Part shown: one piece after another, positions 51,894 to 60,103 of the stretch | Position numbering within the stretch: the stretch's first letter is position 1 | Layout of the letters: every line of letters starts with the position of its first letter | Assembly (NCBI GenBank): GCA_963843455.1 | Contig: CAWJKE010000014.1 | Span: forward strand, 1-64,000 | From: CAIQPS01 sp963843455 | GTDB lineage: Bacteria > Actinomycetota > Thermoleophilia > RBG-16-64-13 | Direction of reading: 5' to 3' | DNA: 64,000 nucleotides | Notes under the pieces: model-generated | Seen by the model: only the letters and a program-made list of their open reading frames with translations | Told to the model about the DNA's origin: nothing | The model's database searches: none | Made by a program: the position numbers and the translations under genes

Positions 51894-53421
51894 TCAGAGC
51901 GCCCAGCCCTTCGCCCGTTCCACGGCCTGATCCCATCGGGCGCGGCGCCGCAGGCGCTCCGTGGCCGACGAGCGGGGCTGGAACACGACATCCACGCCCG
52001 CGAGTCCGGTGACTTCCGCCTCGGACCAATACCCGACGGCCAGACCGGCAAGGGCCGCAGCTCCGAGGGCGGTCGTCTCGCGGATGCGGGGCCGGACGAC
52101 CGGCATTCCAGCAAGATCTGCCTGCAATTGCAGCAGGAAGTCGTCGTTGGCGGCGCCCCCGTCGACCCGCAGAGCGGCGATATGCGAGCCCCGCTGTTCG
52201 GCCCATCGCCTCCAGCACCGCGGCGGTCTGGAAGCAGATGGCCTCTTCCGCGGCCCGGGCGACGTGTTGACGGGTGGTGCCGCGTGTGAGTCCGATGAGT
52301 AGACCACGGGCCGCCGGATCCCAGTAGGGAGCGCCCAGACCCGTCAGCGCCGGCACGAAGTAGACGTCCCCGGTGTCCGCAACCTGGGAGGCGAGAGGCC
52401 CGATCTCGGCCGCTCCGTCGATGAGGTTGAGTCCGTCGCGAAGCCACTGCACCGCTCCCCCGGCCATGAAGACCGAGCCCTCGAGCGCGTAGGCGACCCG
52501 CCGCCCGCGCGGCGCACCCCCGCCGGGCCGGGGCGAGCCGAGCACCCAGGCCACCGACGCCAGGAGGCCGTGCTGCGGCGTGGCCGGCTCGCCGCCCGTG
52601 TTGACCAGCAGGAAGCAGCCTGTTCCGTAAGTGTTCTTCGAATCTCCGGCTTCCAGCCCGCCTTGGCCGAAGAGAGCCCCCTGCTGGTCCCCGACGATGG
52701 CGGCGATGGGAAGGGCTGCTCCCAGCCAAGCGGAGTCGATCGTGTCGACGACGCCGGACGATGCACAAAGATCAGGGAGTACAGAGAGAGGCATACCGAA
52801 CAGATCGAGCAGTTCATCCGCCCACTCCAGTCGATGGATGTCGAGCAGCATCGTGCGCGACGCGTTGCTGAAGTCGGTCACGTGGCGCCGTCCGTTGGTG
52901 AGGCGCCATACCAAGAAACTGTCGACCGTGCCCGCGCGCAGGCGGCCCTCCCTCAGGAGATCCTTGGCACCCGGCCTGTTCTTGAGCAACCATTCCAGCT
53001 TCGTGGCGCTGAAGTAGGGGTCCAGACGGAGCCCGGTGAGTGCGGTCACGGGGGGCCCCCAGCCAGCCCGCTCGAGTTCGGCGCACCGTCCCGCCGTCCG
53101 CCGGCACTGCCACACGATGGCGTTACCCAACGGATTGCCGGTATCGGAGTCCCACAAGAGTGCTGTCTCCCGCTGGTTCGCGATGCCGATCGCCGCGAGA
53201 TCGGCGGCGTCGAGTCCTGCCTTCTGGAGTGCCAACCGGCAACAGCGGAGTTGCGTCGCCCAGATCTCTTCCGGATCGTGCTCGACCCAACCTGGCTCGG
53301 GATAGTGCTGGGCGAGCGGCTCTTGCGCCGACGCGAGCACCCTGCCATCGTGGGCGAAGATGAGGGCGCGGGAGCTGGTGGTCCCCTGGTCGATGGCCAT
53401 AATGCCCTTGGTCTGGCTCAT
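51894..53421 (-). pseudogene. glpK: Glycerol kinase (frameshifted)
   Basis: The ATG at 53421 opens 'MAIDQGTTSSRALIF' (phosphate-binding) followed by 'IANQRETALLWD', 'WQCRRTAGRCAELE', 'IVGDQQGALFGQGG', 'KNTYGTGCFLLVNTG' and 'TRGTTRQHVARAAEEAICFQTAAVLEAM', all glycerol-kinase motifs of the FGGY family. The remaining part ('ALRVDGGAANDDFLLQLQADLAGMPVVRP' and the C-terminus) is in another frame. One extra base in a GGG run (plus-strand 52202-52204) explains it, giving about 508 residues. The conserved downstream half suggests a consensus error. It phosphorylates glycerol to sn-glycerol-3-phosphate. Confidence 0.88.
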
Positions 53422-53515
53422 GTACGTACAATAGGGCAGCGCGGACCAAACGGACAGGGACGCCGGAGCGATCGAGCGAGCGATCCGGCCATGCGGCGGG
53501 CGGGAGGCGGCGGCG

Positions 53516-54274
53516 ATGGACTGGAACGAACCGGACTGGAACGTGCCGGTATACGCGGAGGGGACCGGGCCGAGCGGCAGGATCGGCGTGCTCCTGATCC
53601 ACGGATTCGGCGGATCTCCGCGCTCGCTGCACGAACTGGCCCATCGTTGCGTCGGGGCCGGCTACACCGTGGCTCTTCCCCTGCTCGCCGGTCATGGCAG
53701 CACCCCGGAGGACATGGAGGCGTCGCGCTGGACCGAGTGGACGGCCGACGTCGAGCAGGCCTATGGGTGGCTGCGCGCGCGGACAGAAAAGGTCTTCGTT
53801 TGCGGCCTGTCTATGGGAGGAACGCTCGCGCTGTGGGTGTGCGAGCGTCATCCCGAGGCGGCCGGCCTCATCTCCATCAACGCCATCATCCGGCACCCGC
53901 TGGAGAAGGTGATGCTGTCGATCGGGTGGTTCCGTATCCCCCGGTGGGTCAAGGCCATCGGGAACGACGCCAAGGCTGACGGGGTTGACGAAAGGGCCTA
54001 CGACCGGATCCCCATGCGGTCCACTCGCGAGCTGGCGCTGCTATCGCGTGATGTCCGATCCGGCCTGAGTCGTGTGAACTGTCCCGCGCTCCTGTTCTCG
54101 TCGGTCGTCGATCACGTCGTTCCCCCGGCCAACCAGCGCGAGATCTACGGCGCTATCGGGTCGGCGGAAAAGACATTCGTCGAACTCCACGACTGCTACC
54201 ACGTCGCGACCATGGACTGCGAGAAGGAGCGGGTCTTCGCCGGGACCCTCGACTTCATCGCCGCCCACGCCTGA
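53516..54274 (+). CDS. Carboxylesterase/monoacylglycerol-lipase-like alpha/beta hydrolase
   Basis: The protein has 252 residues. Oxyanion 'LLIHGFGGSPRS', nucleophile elbow 'CGLSMGGTLAL', Asp in 'SSVVDHVVPP' and His in 'CYHVATMD' give the full catalytic triad of the Est30/monoacylglycerol lipase group. It is divergent from glycerol kinase (about 95 bp apart). If it releases glycerol from monoacylglycerols, the neighbour would phosphorylate it; this is an inference from adjacency. Confidence 0.88.
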   Translation: MDWNEPDWNVPVYAEGTGPSGRIGVLLIHGFGGSPRSLHELAHRCVGAGYTVALPLLAGHGSTPEDMEASRWTEWTADVEQAYGWLRARTEKVFVCGLSMGGTLALWVCERHPEAAGLISINAIIRHPLEKVMLSIGWFRIPRWVKAIGNDAKADGVDERAYDRIPMRSTRELALLSRDVRSGLSRVNCPALLFSSVVDHVVPPANQREIYGAIGSAEKTFVELHDCYHVATMDCEKERVFAGTLDFIAAHA

Positions 54275-54277
54275 GCA

Positions 54278-54841
54278 CTACTCGATCGCCAGCCGCTGAG
54301 CTTCGTCGGGGTCTTGCTCCTTGAGAAGGTCAAAGAACGCGTATTGGGTCAGCGTGTTGAAGGTGGAGAGGAGTACCGCGAAGTCCTGGGCGGTCTGATC
54401 GGTCCCCGCGGCGTATTTGTCGTACAGGCGCACGTAGTTCTTGAACCAGTCGCTGTCGGCGGTGCTGTCGAGGATGTCCGTCGTGCGAGCGTAGGCTTCT
54501 TGTCTCTGGGACGCGTCAAGAGCCGCGATCTGCCGCCCTAGAGCCACCATCTTCTGGAGGTACTCTTCTTTGAGCTGGGCCACCGGCGCCTCGAGCGAGG
54601 CGACGGGCGGCGTCGGCTCGAGGAGAAGGACGAGCTTCTGTATGGCCTCCGACCAGGTCGCGGCCACCTGCTTGCCCAACTGCACCCCCGGCGCTTCGGT
54701 CGTCGCTGTCGTCGCTCCGGCCACGGTAGACGAGGTCTGACCGGGAACGGGCAGTTCGCCCGCGCAGCCGGCAAGGAGCAGGACGGCTAGGAGTAGACCC
54801 GCGATCAGCGCGGAGCGGCCAGGGAGCGGCAACAGCATCAT
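54278..54841 (-). CDS. Putative lipoprotein
   Basis: The protein has 187 residues with a signal peptide and lipobox 'LLAGC', then a Thr/Ala linker and a helical domain with no recognised family. The start ATG overlaps the stop of the GH3 glycosidase gene upstream (ATGA), so it is probably co-translated with it. Function unknown. Confidence 0.75.
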   Translation of the reverse strand: MMLLPLPGRSALIAGLLLAVLLLAGCAGELPVPGQTSSTVAGATTATTEAPGVQLGKQVAATWSEAIQKLVLLLEPTPPVASLEAPVAQLKEEYLQKMVALGRQIAALDASQRQEAYARTTDILDSTADSDWFKNYVRLYDKYAAGTDQTAQDFAVLLSTFNTLTQYAFFDLLKEQDPDEAQRLAIE

Positions 54842-56112
54842 GGCACCAACAGTCCGTGCCGCGCTTTGAGCTCCAGGACCCGCGACACCGCCTCATCGAG
54901 CCGCGATAGAGGCACCTTTCCGCTCTTCACCGCCGCGACGATAGTGTCCACGATCACCAACTGGCGTTTGAGCGTGCTCGTGGAAAGGAGGAGGTCGCAT
55001 CCCGCCTTGAGGCAGGCGACCGCTGTGTCGGCGGCCTCCTGCGCGGTCGCGGAGCCGAGCGCTCCGGACTCCATCCTGGCGGCAGTCATCTCCACCGCGT
55101 CAGATACCACGATCCCCCTGAACCCCATCTGCTCCCGCAGCAGTTGCTCGATGACCTTTGTCGAGGACGACGCGGGGTGCTTCGGATCGTACGTGTTGGC
55201 CACGATATGTCCGATCATGATGCCCTCCGCCCCCGCGTCCATGCCGGCCTGGAAGGGCACCAGATGGGTGGATTCGAACTGCTGGCGGGTCGCTCCCGAG
55301 GTGATGGCGTCCACGTGCGAATTCCCCGGGGCGCTGCCATGCCCGGGAAAGTGCTTGATCACGGTTATCAGCCCCTCCTTGTTGTAGGCTTTGGTGATGG
55401 CGCTCACGAAGGAAGCCACGCGACCGGGGTCTCCGCTGAAGGTGCGGGTGTAGAGAAATCCAGGCTTCTTGACCACATCCGCGACCGGGGAGAGGTCCAT
55501 GTTGACCCCTTGCGCGAGCAGACCCTTGGCGGTCTGGGTGGCCACAGCCCCGGCCTTTTCAGGCGTCCAATTCTTTCCCACGTCTCTGGCTGCCGGGACA
55601 TCGGGGACCCCGTCTCGCACTCGCTGCACCGCTCCGCCCTCTTGATCGGCGGCGATGATCAACCGTACTCCCTCCAGGCCGTTCCCGGCTGCCTCCTGCA
55701 GCTTGGCGTCGAGCGAGGTCAATTGCCCGACGCCTTTCACGTTCTTACTGAGGAGCATGAGCCCGCCCGGGGGAGTCTTGGCCAAGAACGCGCGCAACTC
55801 TGGGGAGACGGTCGTGGTCCCGCTGAACTCCAGCAACAGGACCTGGGCGGCCTTCTGCCGAAGGGTCATGCGCTCGAGCACCGCCTTGACCCGAGAATCG
55901 GCCGCCATGGTGGTTGCCGTGGAAGCCGCCGTGGTGGTCGTCTGAGGGGCTGCCGTCGCGGTCGGGTGAGGGGCCGCGGTGGTGCTGGTCAGACCGACCG
56001 ACGCCTGGGATCCCTGGGAAACGGTCGAGGTGGCGCCGGTCGACTCCTGGCAGCCGCCCAGGCCCAGCGAGAGCAGCAGGAGGACCGCGCAACATAACGC
56101 GAGACGTACCAT
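54838..56112 (-). CDS. GH3-family beta-N-acetylhexosaminidase-like lipoprotein (a)
   Basis: The protein has 424 residues, signal peptide with lipobox 'LGLGGC', a Ser/Thr linker to about residue 70, then a glycoside hydrolase family 3 N-terminal barrel: 'LIIAADQEGGAVQRV', 'TVIKHFPGHGSAPGNSHVD' (the KHFPGHG motif with His characteristic of NagZ) and 'IVVSDAVEMTA'. The expected catalytic Asp of the SDDxxM motif aligns with 'VSDAVEM', an atypical order. NagZ enzymes cut N-acetylglucosamine from muropeptides; the secreted lipoprotein form suggests extracellular peptidoglycan or chitin fragments. Confidence 0.88.
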   Translation of the reverse strand: MVRLALCCAVLLLLSLGLGGCQESTGATSTVSQGSQASVGLTSTTAAPHPTATAAPQTTTTAASTATTMAADSRVKAVLERMTLRQKAAQVLLLEFSGTTTVSPELRAFLAKTPPGGLMLLSKNVKGVGQLTSLDAKLQEAAGNGLEGVRLIIAADQEGGAVQRVRDGVPDVPAARDVGKNWTPEKAGAVATQTAKGLLAQGVNMDLSPVADVVKKPGFLYTRTFSGDPGRVASFVSAITKAYNKEGLITVIKHFPGHGSAPGNSHVDAITSGATRQQFESTHLVPFQAGMDAGAEGIMIGHIVANTYDPKHPASSSTKVIEQLLREQMGFRGIVVSDAVEMTAARMESGALGSATAQEAADTAVACLKAGCDLLLSTSTLKRQLVIVDTIVAAVKSGKVPLSRLDEAVSRVLELKARHGLLVP

Positions 56113-56126
56113 CGGACAACTATAGC

Positions 56127-57365
56127 CTAGTTGGGCTGCGGCCCCGGCACGGGGATAGAGTGCTGGATCTTGGCGGCGAGGACTCGGATGACCGCGTCGT
56201 TCAGACGCTCCTCGGAGAGTTTCCCCGCCTGCACCGCGTCTACGATCGCCTGCTCGATCACCTCCCGGCGGTCGTAGGCGCCCGTTGATACCAAGAGGTC
56301 GCAGCCCGCCGTCAGCGCGGCCACGGCGGTGTTGCCAAGCTCCTCGGCGGACGCCATCCCCACCGGACCTGCTCTTCCTGCCGCGGCTGCCATCTCCAGA
56401 TCGTCGGTGACGATGAGCCCCGCGAATCCAAGGTCTCGTCTAAGCAGATCTCCGACGATCGCTTCCGACTGGGATGCGGGAAGCAGGGGGTCGTAGGCCG
56501 GTACGAGAAAGTGGCCCATCATCACGCCGTCCGCGCCGGCCGCTATGGCCGCTTCGAACGGGGGGAGGTGCACCCTCGCGAACTCAGCGCGCGTGGCCGT
56601 GGAAACGGGGACTTCCGTGTGGCTGTTCCCGGGCGCACTCCCGTGCCCGGGGAAATGCTTGACCACCGTCACGATCCCTCTGTCTACAAACGCCCCGGTT
56701 ACGGCGGTCACGAAGGCCGAGACGACCCCGGGCTCACCCCCGTAGGTCCTGCTGAAGAGGAAGGAATCCCGGTCCGCGACCACGTCCGCAACGGGCGCCA
56801 GGACCATGTTCACCCCTTGAGACAGCAGGCCGATGGCCGTCTCGTCCGCCAGGGCCCCTGCGTGCGAAGGGGTCGAGTCTGTCGCAAGAGCGCGGGCGGA
56901 GGGCAGCGCGGGGACACCGTGCTTGACCCTCATCACGGTGCCCCCCTCCTGATCCGCGGCGATGAACAGGCCCGGGGCCCCTACCGCGCCGGCCGCCTCC
57001 TGAAGGGCGGCGGTGAGCGAACGCAGTTGGCTTTCTCCGCTGACGTCCCGGCCGAGCAGTAAGAAGCCGGCCGGAACAGGCTGGGACAGAACGCCGCGGG
57101 AGAGCTCGGCCGGCGAGGTGCCGTCAAGAGTGACCAGAAGGACCTGCGCGGCCTTCTGCCGCACTGTCATTCCCTCGACCGCTGCCTGGGCGGGGGAGAG
57201 GGAGGTGGAGGTCGTCGAGGACGTCACGGCCGTCGAAGACGTGGTAACGGCGCCCGGTGCTACGGGAGCCGTCGTCGCGGGGGCGAGGAGAGGCTCGCCA
57301 CAGCCGGCGGCCAGCGGAAGGGTGACGATGAGGAGCCAGAGAAAGATGACCCGGACGTTTCTCAC
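56127..57365 (-). CDS. GH3-family beta-N-acetylhexosaminidase-like lipoprotein (b)
   Basis: The protein has 412 residues from the GTG at 57365; the ribosome site is weak, so the start is uncertain. Lipobox 'LPLAAGC', Ala/Thr/Ser linker, then GH3 domain: 'LFIAADQEGGTVMRVKHG', 'TVVKHFPGHGSAPGNSHTE' and 'LIVTDDLEMAAA' with the catalytic Asp in the canonical position. Strong similarity to the gene at 54838, 14 bp downstream, indicates tandem duplication; the paralogue here has the more typical catalytic loop. Confidence 0.87.
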   Translation of the reverse strand: MRNVRVIFLWLLIVTLPLAAGCGEPLLAPATTAPVAPGAVTTSSTAVTSSTTSTSLSPAQAAVEGMTVRQKAAQVLLVTLDGTSPAELSRGVLSQPVPAGFLLLGRDVSGESQLRSLTAALQEAAGAVGAPGLFIAADQEGGTVMRVKHGVPALPSARALATDSTPSHAGALADETAIGLLSQGVNMVLAPVADVVADRDSFLFSRTYGGEPGVVSAFVTAVTGAFVDRGIVTVVKHFPGHGSAPGNSHTEVPVSTATRAEFARVHLPPFEAAIAAGADGVMMGHFLVPAYDPLLPASQSEAIVGDLLRRDLGFAGLIVTDDLEMAAAAGRAGPVGMASAEELGNTAVAALTAGCDLLVSTGAYDRREVIEQAIVDAVQAGKLSEERLNDAVIRVLAAKIQHSIPVPGPQPN

Positions 57366-57459
57366 AGATAGAGGATACAGCCACTTCCCACATCGACACA
57401 GCAAAGCGCTGCCTCTATGCTTGACACCGGACTTTGACGAGGAGACCCGGCCGAGAACT

Positions 57460-58401
57460 ATGCCCGAACTACCGGACATCGAAGCGTACCTCGAGGCTCT
57501 GAGGCCTCGGGTGGTAGGTCGAGCTTTGCTGGGCGTACGGGTCTTGAACCCGTTCCTGCTTCGCACCGTCGACCCTCCCCTTGGCGCTGTGACGGGAGGG
57601 ACCGTGGTGGCGGTGTCTCGCTTGGGCAAGCGCCTTGTTTTCGAGATAGTCGCCGACTGCTCGGAGCCGTCCTATTTCGTCGTCATCCACCTCATGATCG
57701 CCGGTCGGCTGCAGTGGAGGCCCAGTCCTTCGCCGCCGGGTCCGACGTCCTCGGCCCGGTCCGCCGCCCCGCGCGGGAACGTCCTTGCGGCCTTCGAGTT
57801 CTCTTCCGGGAGTCTGTTCCTCACCGAGGCAGGCAAGAAGCGGAGGGCCTCACTTCATCTGGTCCAGGGCGGAGAGGCTCTCGCCGGGCTCGATCCCGGT
57901 GGCATCGAGGTCGCGGCCTCCACCCCACAAGCGTTCGTTGAGGCGGTGCGGCGGGAGAATCGGACTCTCAAGCGCGCCCTCACCGATCCACGAGTGCTGA
58001 GCGGTATCGGCAACGCCTATTCGGACGAGATCCTGCATCGCGCGCGGCTCTCTCCACTGAAGCTCACCTCGAGCTTGAGCGACGACGAGATCCTGAATCT
58101 CCGGCTGGCGGCGGTCGCGGTCCTCGTGGAATGGACCGAGCGTCTCAGCGCCGAAGCTGGGGAGAAGTTCCCCGAGAAGGTGACCGCCTTCAGACCAGGG
58201 ATGGCGGTCCACGGCAAGTTCGGCTCCCGCTGTCCGGTCTGCGGAACGCCGATACAGCGCATCGTCTACGCCGACAACGAATGCGATTACTGTCCCGGAT
58301 GCCAGACCGGGGGACGGGTGCTGGCCGATCGTGCCCTTTCCCGGCTGCTCAAGGACGATTGGCCCCGGGGTTCCAGCGGGACAGCAGATTCCTCAACTTG
58401 A
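57460..58401 (+). CDS. Formamidopyrimidine/endonuclease VIII-like DNA glycosylase
   Basis: The protein has 313 residues. 'MPELPDIEAYLEAL' places the N-terminal catalytic Pro2-Glu3. A beta-hairpin with 'VSRLGKRLVFEI', an H2TH domain ('DPRVLSGIGNAYSDEILHRARLSP') and a C-terminal zinc finger 'CPVCGTPIQRIVYADNECDYCPGCQ' follow. This is the Fpg/Nei fold for excision of oxidised bases. Which of Fpg or Nei is not decided. The protein is longer than usual in the middle, with a Pro/Ser-rich insert near residue 90. Confidence 0.92.
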   Translation: MPELPDIEAYLEALRPRVVGRALLGVRVLNPFLLRTVDPPLGAVTGGTVVAVSRLGKRLVFEIVADCSEPSYFVVIHLMIAGRLQWRPSPSPPGPTSSARSAAPRGNVLAAFEFSSGSLFLTEAGKKRRASLHLVQGGEALAGLDPGGIEVAASTPQAFVEAVRRENRTLKRALTDPRVLSGIGNAYSDEILHRARLSPLKLTSSLSDDEILNLRLAAVAVLVEWTERLSAEAGEKFPEKVTAFRPGMAVHGKFGSRCPVCGTPIQRIVYADNECDYCPGCQTGGRVLADRALSRLLKDDWPRGSSGTADSST

Positions 58402-58444
58402 CTCTGGCAAATCACGCTTTTGCTGGTAAAATATCGTCAAGCGT

Positions 58445-58588
58445 GGAAAGGAGGTGGTCGCAATAGACAGCATGCCTAGTAAGCGCAGCGACTATTTGAC
58501 CGGAGGTGGCTCTCGCCTTTAGTCGTTGGATTTCCGACTGACGCCTTCCGACGGCGCCTTCGGAGTCGCAGCGCTGCACAGAGCTTAA
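58445..58588 (+). other. Candidate small transcript with leader peptide
   Basis: After a TAAAAT -10-like box (about 58427-58432) comes a very strong AAAGGAGGTGG ribosome site (58447-58457). The best-spaced start codon would be ATA (58463-58465); an ATG frame of 16 codons lies at 58472-58522 ('MPSKRSDYLTGGGSRL'), and the following 70 bases can fold in GC-rich hairpins. A terminator ends it at 58589-58627. The arrangement suggests a short, regulated RNA or a tiny gene; no known RNA family is recognised. Confidence 0.35.
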
Positions 58589-58627
58589 GGAGGCCGTCTC
58601 GGCAACGAGGCGGCCTCCGACTTTTCT
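58589..58627 (+). terminator. Rho-independent terminator
   Basis: GGAGGCCG (58589-58596) pairs with CGGCCTCC (58611-58618), followed by GACTTTTCT. It ends the putative small transcript and lies upstream of the stop of the creatininase-family gene on the other strand. Confidence 0.75.
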
Positions 58628-58662
58628 GCCCGTGTCCCGCCTCCGCCGTGGCCCCAGCGCCC

Positions 58663-59541
58663 TCAGGCTCGGTCGAGCAGGAAGTCGGCAAGAGCCGAAG
58701 CCATATCTGCCGCCTCTAGCGCGTACAGTTCCCCGTTCTCCGGCGTGGCTGCCGCCGGATCTCCGATATGCCCCCACGGTGACAACTCGCGCCACCGTCC
58801 CGCGGATTCGGCCTCCTGGAACTCCCGCATGGTTTGGGGGACGGGCTTCAGCTGGGTGACGTCGACGTCCCTAGCCACGGTCTCGGGGAACCAGCGCATG
58901 ATCAAGCTCGTCTCCCGCTCCCCGGCGTGGACGTCCAGACCGGCGCTTCGGGTCAGGCGCGTTACCGCGGCCCTCGTCGGCTCCGATTCGGGAGACCGGA
59001 GGACGGCGTCGCCCACCAGCGGCAGCGGCTCGTGAAATGTGCCCTGGTAGGCGGAGTCGACGAAGCCCTGGATCATGCCCCCAAGGAAGTATGTCGTCTC
59101 TACGCCCTGCGCCCGCAGGGTCTGTACGGTCTCGACGATGGCGCGGTTGTGCTGCGGATCGCCGTGATGGTTGACGATGAACTGACGTCGGAGACCCCAG
59201 CGGGCGTAGTTCTCCAGGATCTCGGTCAGAACCGCCTTCATCGTCGCCGGGCGCACAGTCAGTGAACCGGGGAACATGGCGGTGGTCGCGTTGACGCCGT
59301 AGTAGTAGGGGGGGGCTATCAACACCGGTACTCCCCGTTCCGCCATATCCTTTTGTATCAGTGAGCAGAGCAGGTAGGCTCCGTAGGTGTCGGTCGCGAG
59401 AGGCAGATGCCGGCTGTGCTGTTCTATGACCGCGACGGGAACCAGCAGGGGAGTGCCACGCGCCCCTGCTGCCTCGACCTCGGGCCAGGTCATGTCCGCG
59501 AGCGTCCCGGCGAAAATCGAGTAGCCGCTCATACCTGTCAA
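58663..59541 (-). CDS. Creatininase-family amidohydrolase
   Basis: The protein has 292 residues. Metal motifs 'VAVIEQHSRHLPLATDTYG' (Glu, His, Asp), 'FIVNHHGDPQHN' and 'LDVHAGERETSLIM' are those of the creatininase family, Zn/Mn enzymes acting on creatinine, formamidopyrimidine intermediates (FAPy) or mycofactocin precursors. The E-x2-H and 'HGG/HGD-x2-N' motifs are intact. Last gene of a minus-strand operon with a C_GCAxxG protein and an MFS transporter, so the substrate may be the transported molecule. Confidence 0.9.
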   Translation of the reverse strand: MTGMSGYSIFAGTLADMTWPEVEAAGARGTPLLVPVAVIEQHSRHLPLATDTYGAYLLCSLIQKDMAERGVPVLIAPPYYYGVNATTAMFPGSLTVRPATMKAVLTEILENYARWGLRRQFIVNHHGDPQHNRAIVETVQTLRAQGVETTYFLGGMIQGFVDSAYQGTFHEPLPLVGDAVLRSPESEPTRAAVTRLTRSAGLDVHAGERETSLIMRWFPETVARDVDVTQLKPVPQTMREFQEAESAGRWRELSPWGHIGDPAAATPENGELYALEAADMASALADFLLDRA

Positions 59542-59568
59542 CGCACCTCGGCCCCGCCCGAATCCGTC

Positions 59569-60048
59569 TTAGGCCGTTACCGCGGCGCTCTCGAGAAGAG
59601 GATCGAGCCGGTCGCAGGCCCAGAGCACGTAATCGGCGCACCGGGACCGTATCTCACTCTTCTTGAATGCCTCCATGCCGTCCGGATGGCTCAAGTCGTG
59701 CCCAGTGAGGTCGCGGCAGCGGCAGGAGCCGAACTCCGTGGCGAAGTCACGCACGATGCCTTTGAGCGAATCGGCCGCCGACGGCGGCTCCTTCACGCCC
59801 CGGCGGATCAGAGCGAGATCGCGTACGCCAAGAGCTAGAGCGGTGCCGTTCAAGACTCCGCAGACTTCACCCATGCCCGCGATGCCGCCGCCGAAGTAGC
59901 GGGCGTCCATTATCAGTTCCGGGTCCTCGTCCATGCGCAGCAGGGCAAAGCACAGCACCGCCTGCCCGCAGTTGATGTGATCGGGTCCAGTATCTTGGAA
60001 GCGGGCGAGCGCCTGCGCCTTGGCTTGGTCGGGGGGGAGAGAGGTCAT
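59569..60048 (-). CDS. C_GCAxxG_C_C-family protein
   Basis: The protein has 159 residues. Conserved Cys blocks 'HINCGQAVL', 'GGGIAGMGEVCGVLNGTALALG' and 'EFGSCRCRDLTGHDL', with a late 'CADYVLWAC', define the C_GCAxxG_C_C family, small redox or Fe-S proteins of unknown function common in anaerobes. It lies 27 bp upstream of the creatininase-family gene and 55 bp downstream of the MFS gene. Confidence 0.88.
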   Translation of the reverse strand: MTSLPPDQAKAQALARFQDTGPDHINCGQAVLCFALLRMDEDPELIMDARYFGGGIAGMGEVCGVLNGTALALGVRDLALIRRGVKEPPSAADSLKGIVRDFATEFGSCRCRDLTGHDLSHPDGMEAFKKSEIRSRCADYVLWACDRLDPLLESAAVTA

Positions 60049-60103
60049 GGCGACTCCTTCACTGGTTGATGTGCAGCTGTAGTGCGACTGCGCGCGGGGA
60101 TGC

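Noticed and set aside
52570..53979. A 469-codon plus-strand open frame opposite glycerol kinase
   Set aside because: It has no homology, and its end overlaps the real esterase gene in another frame.
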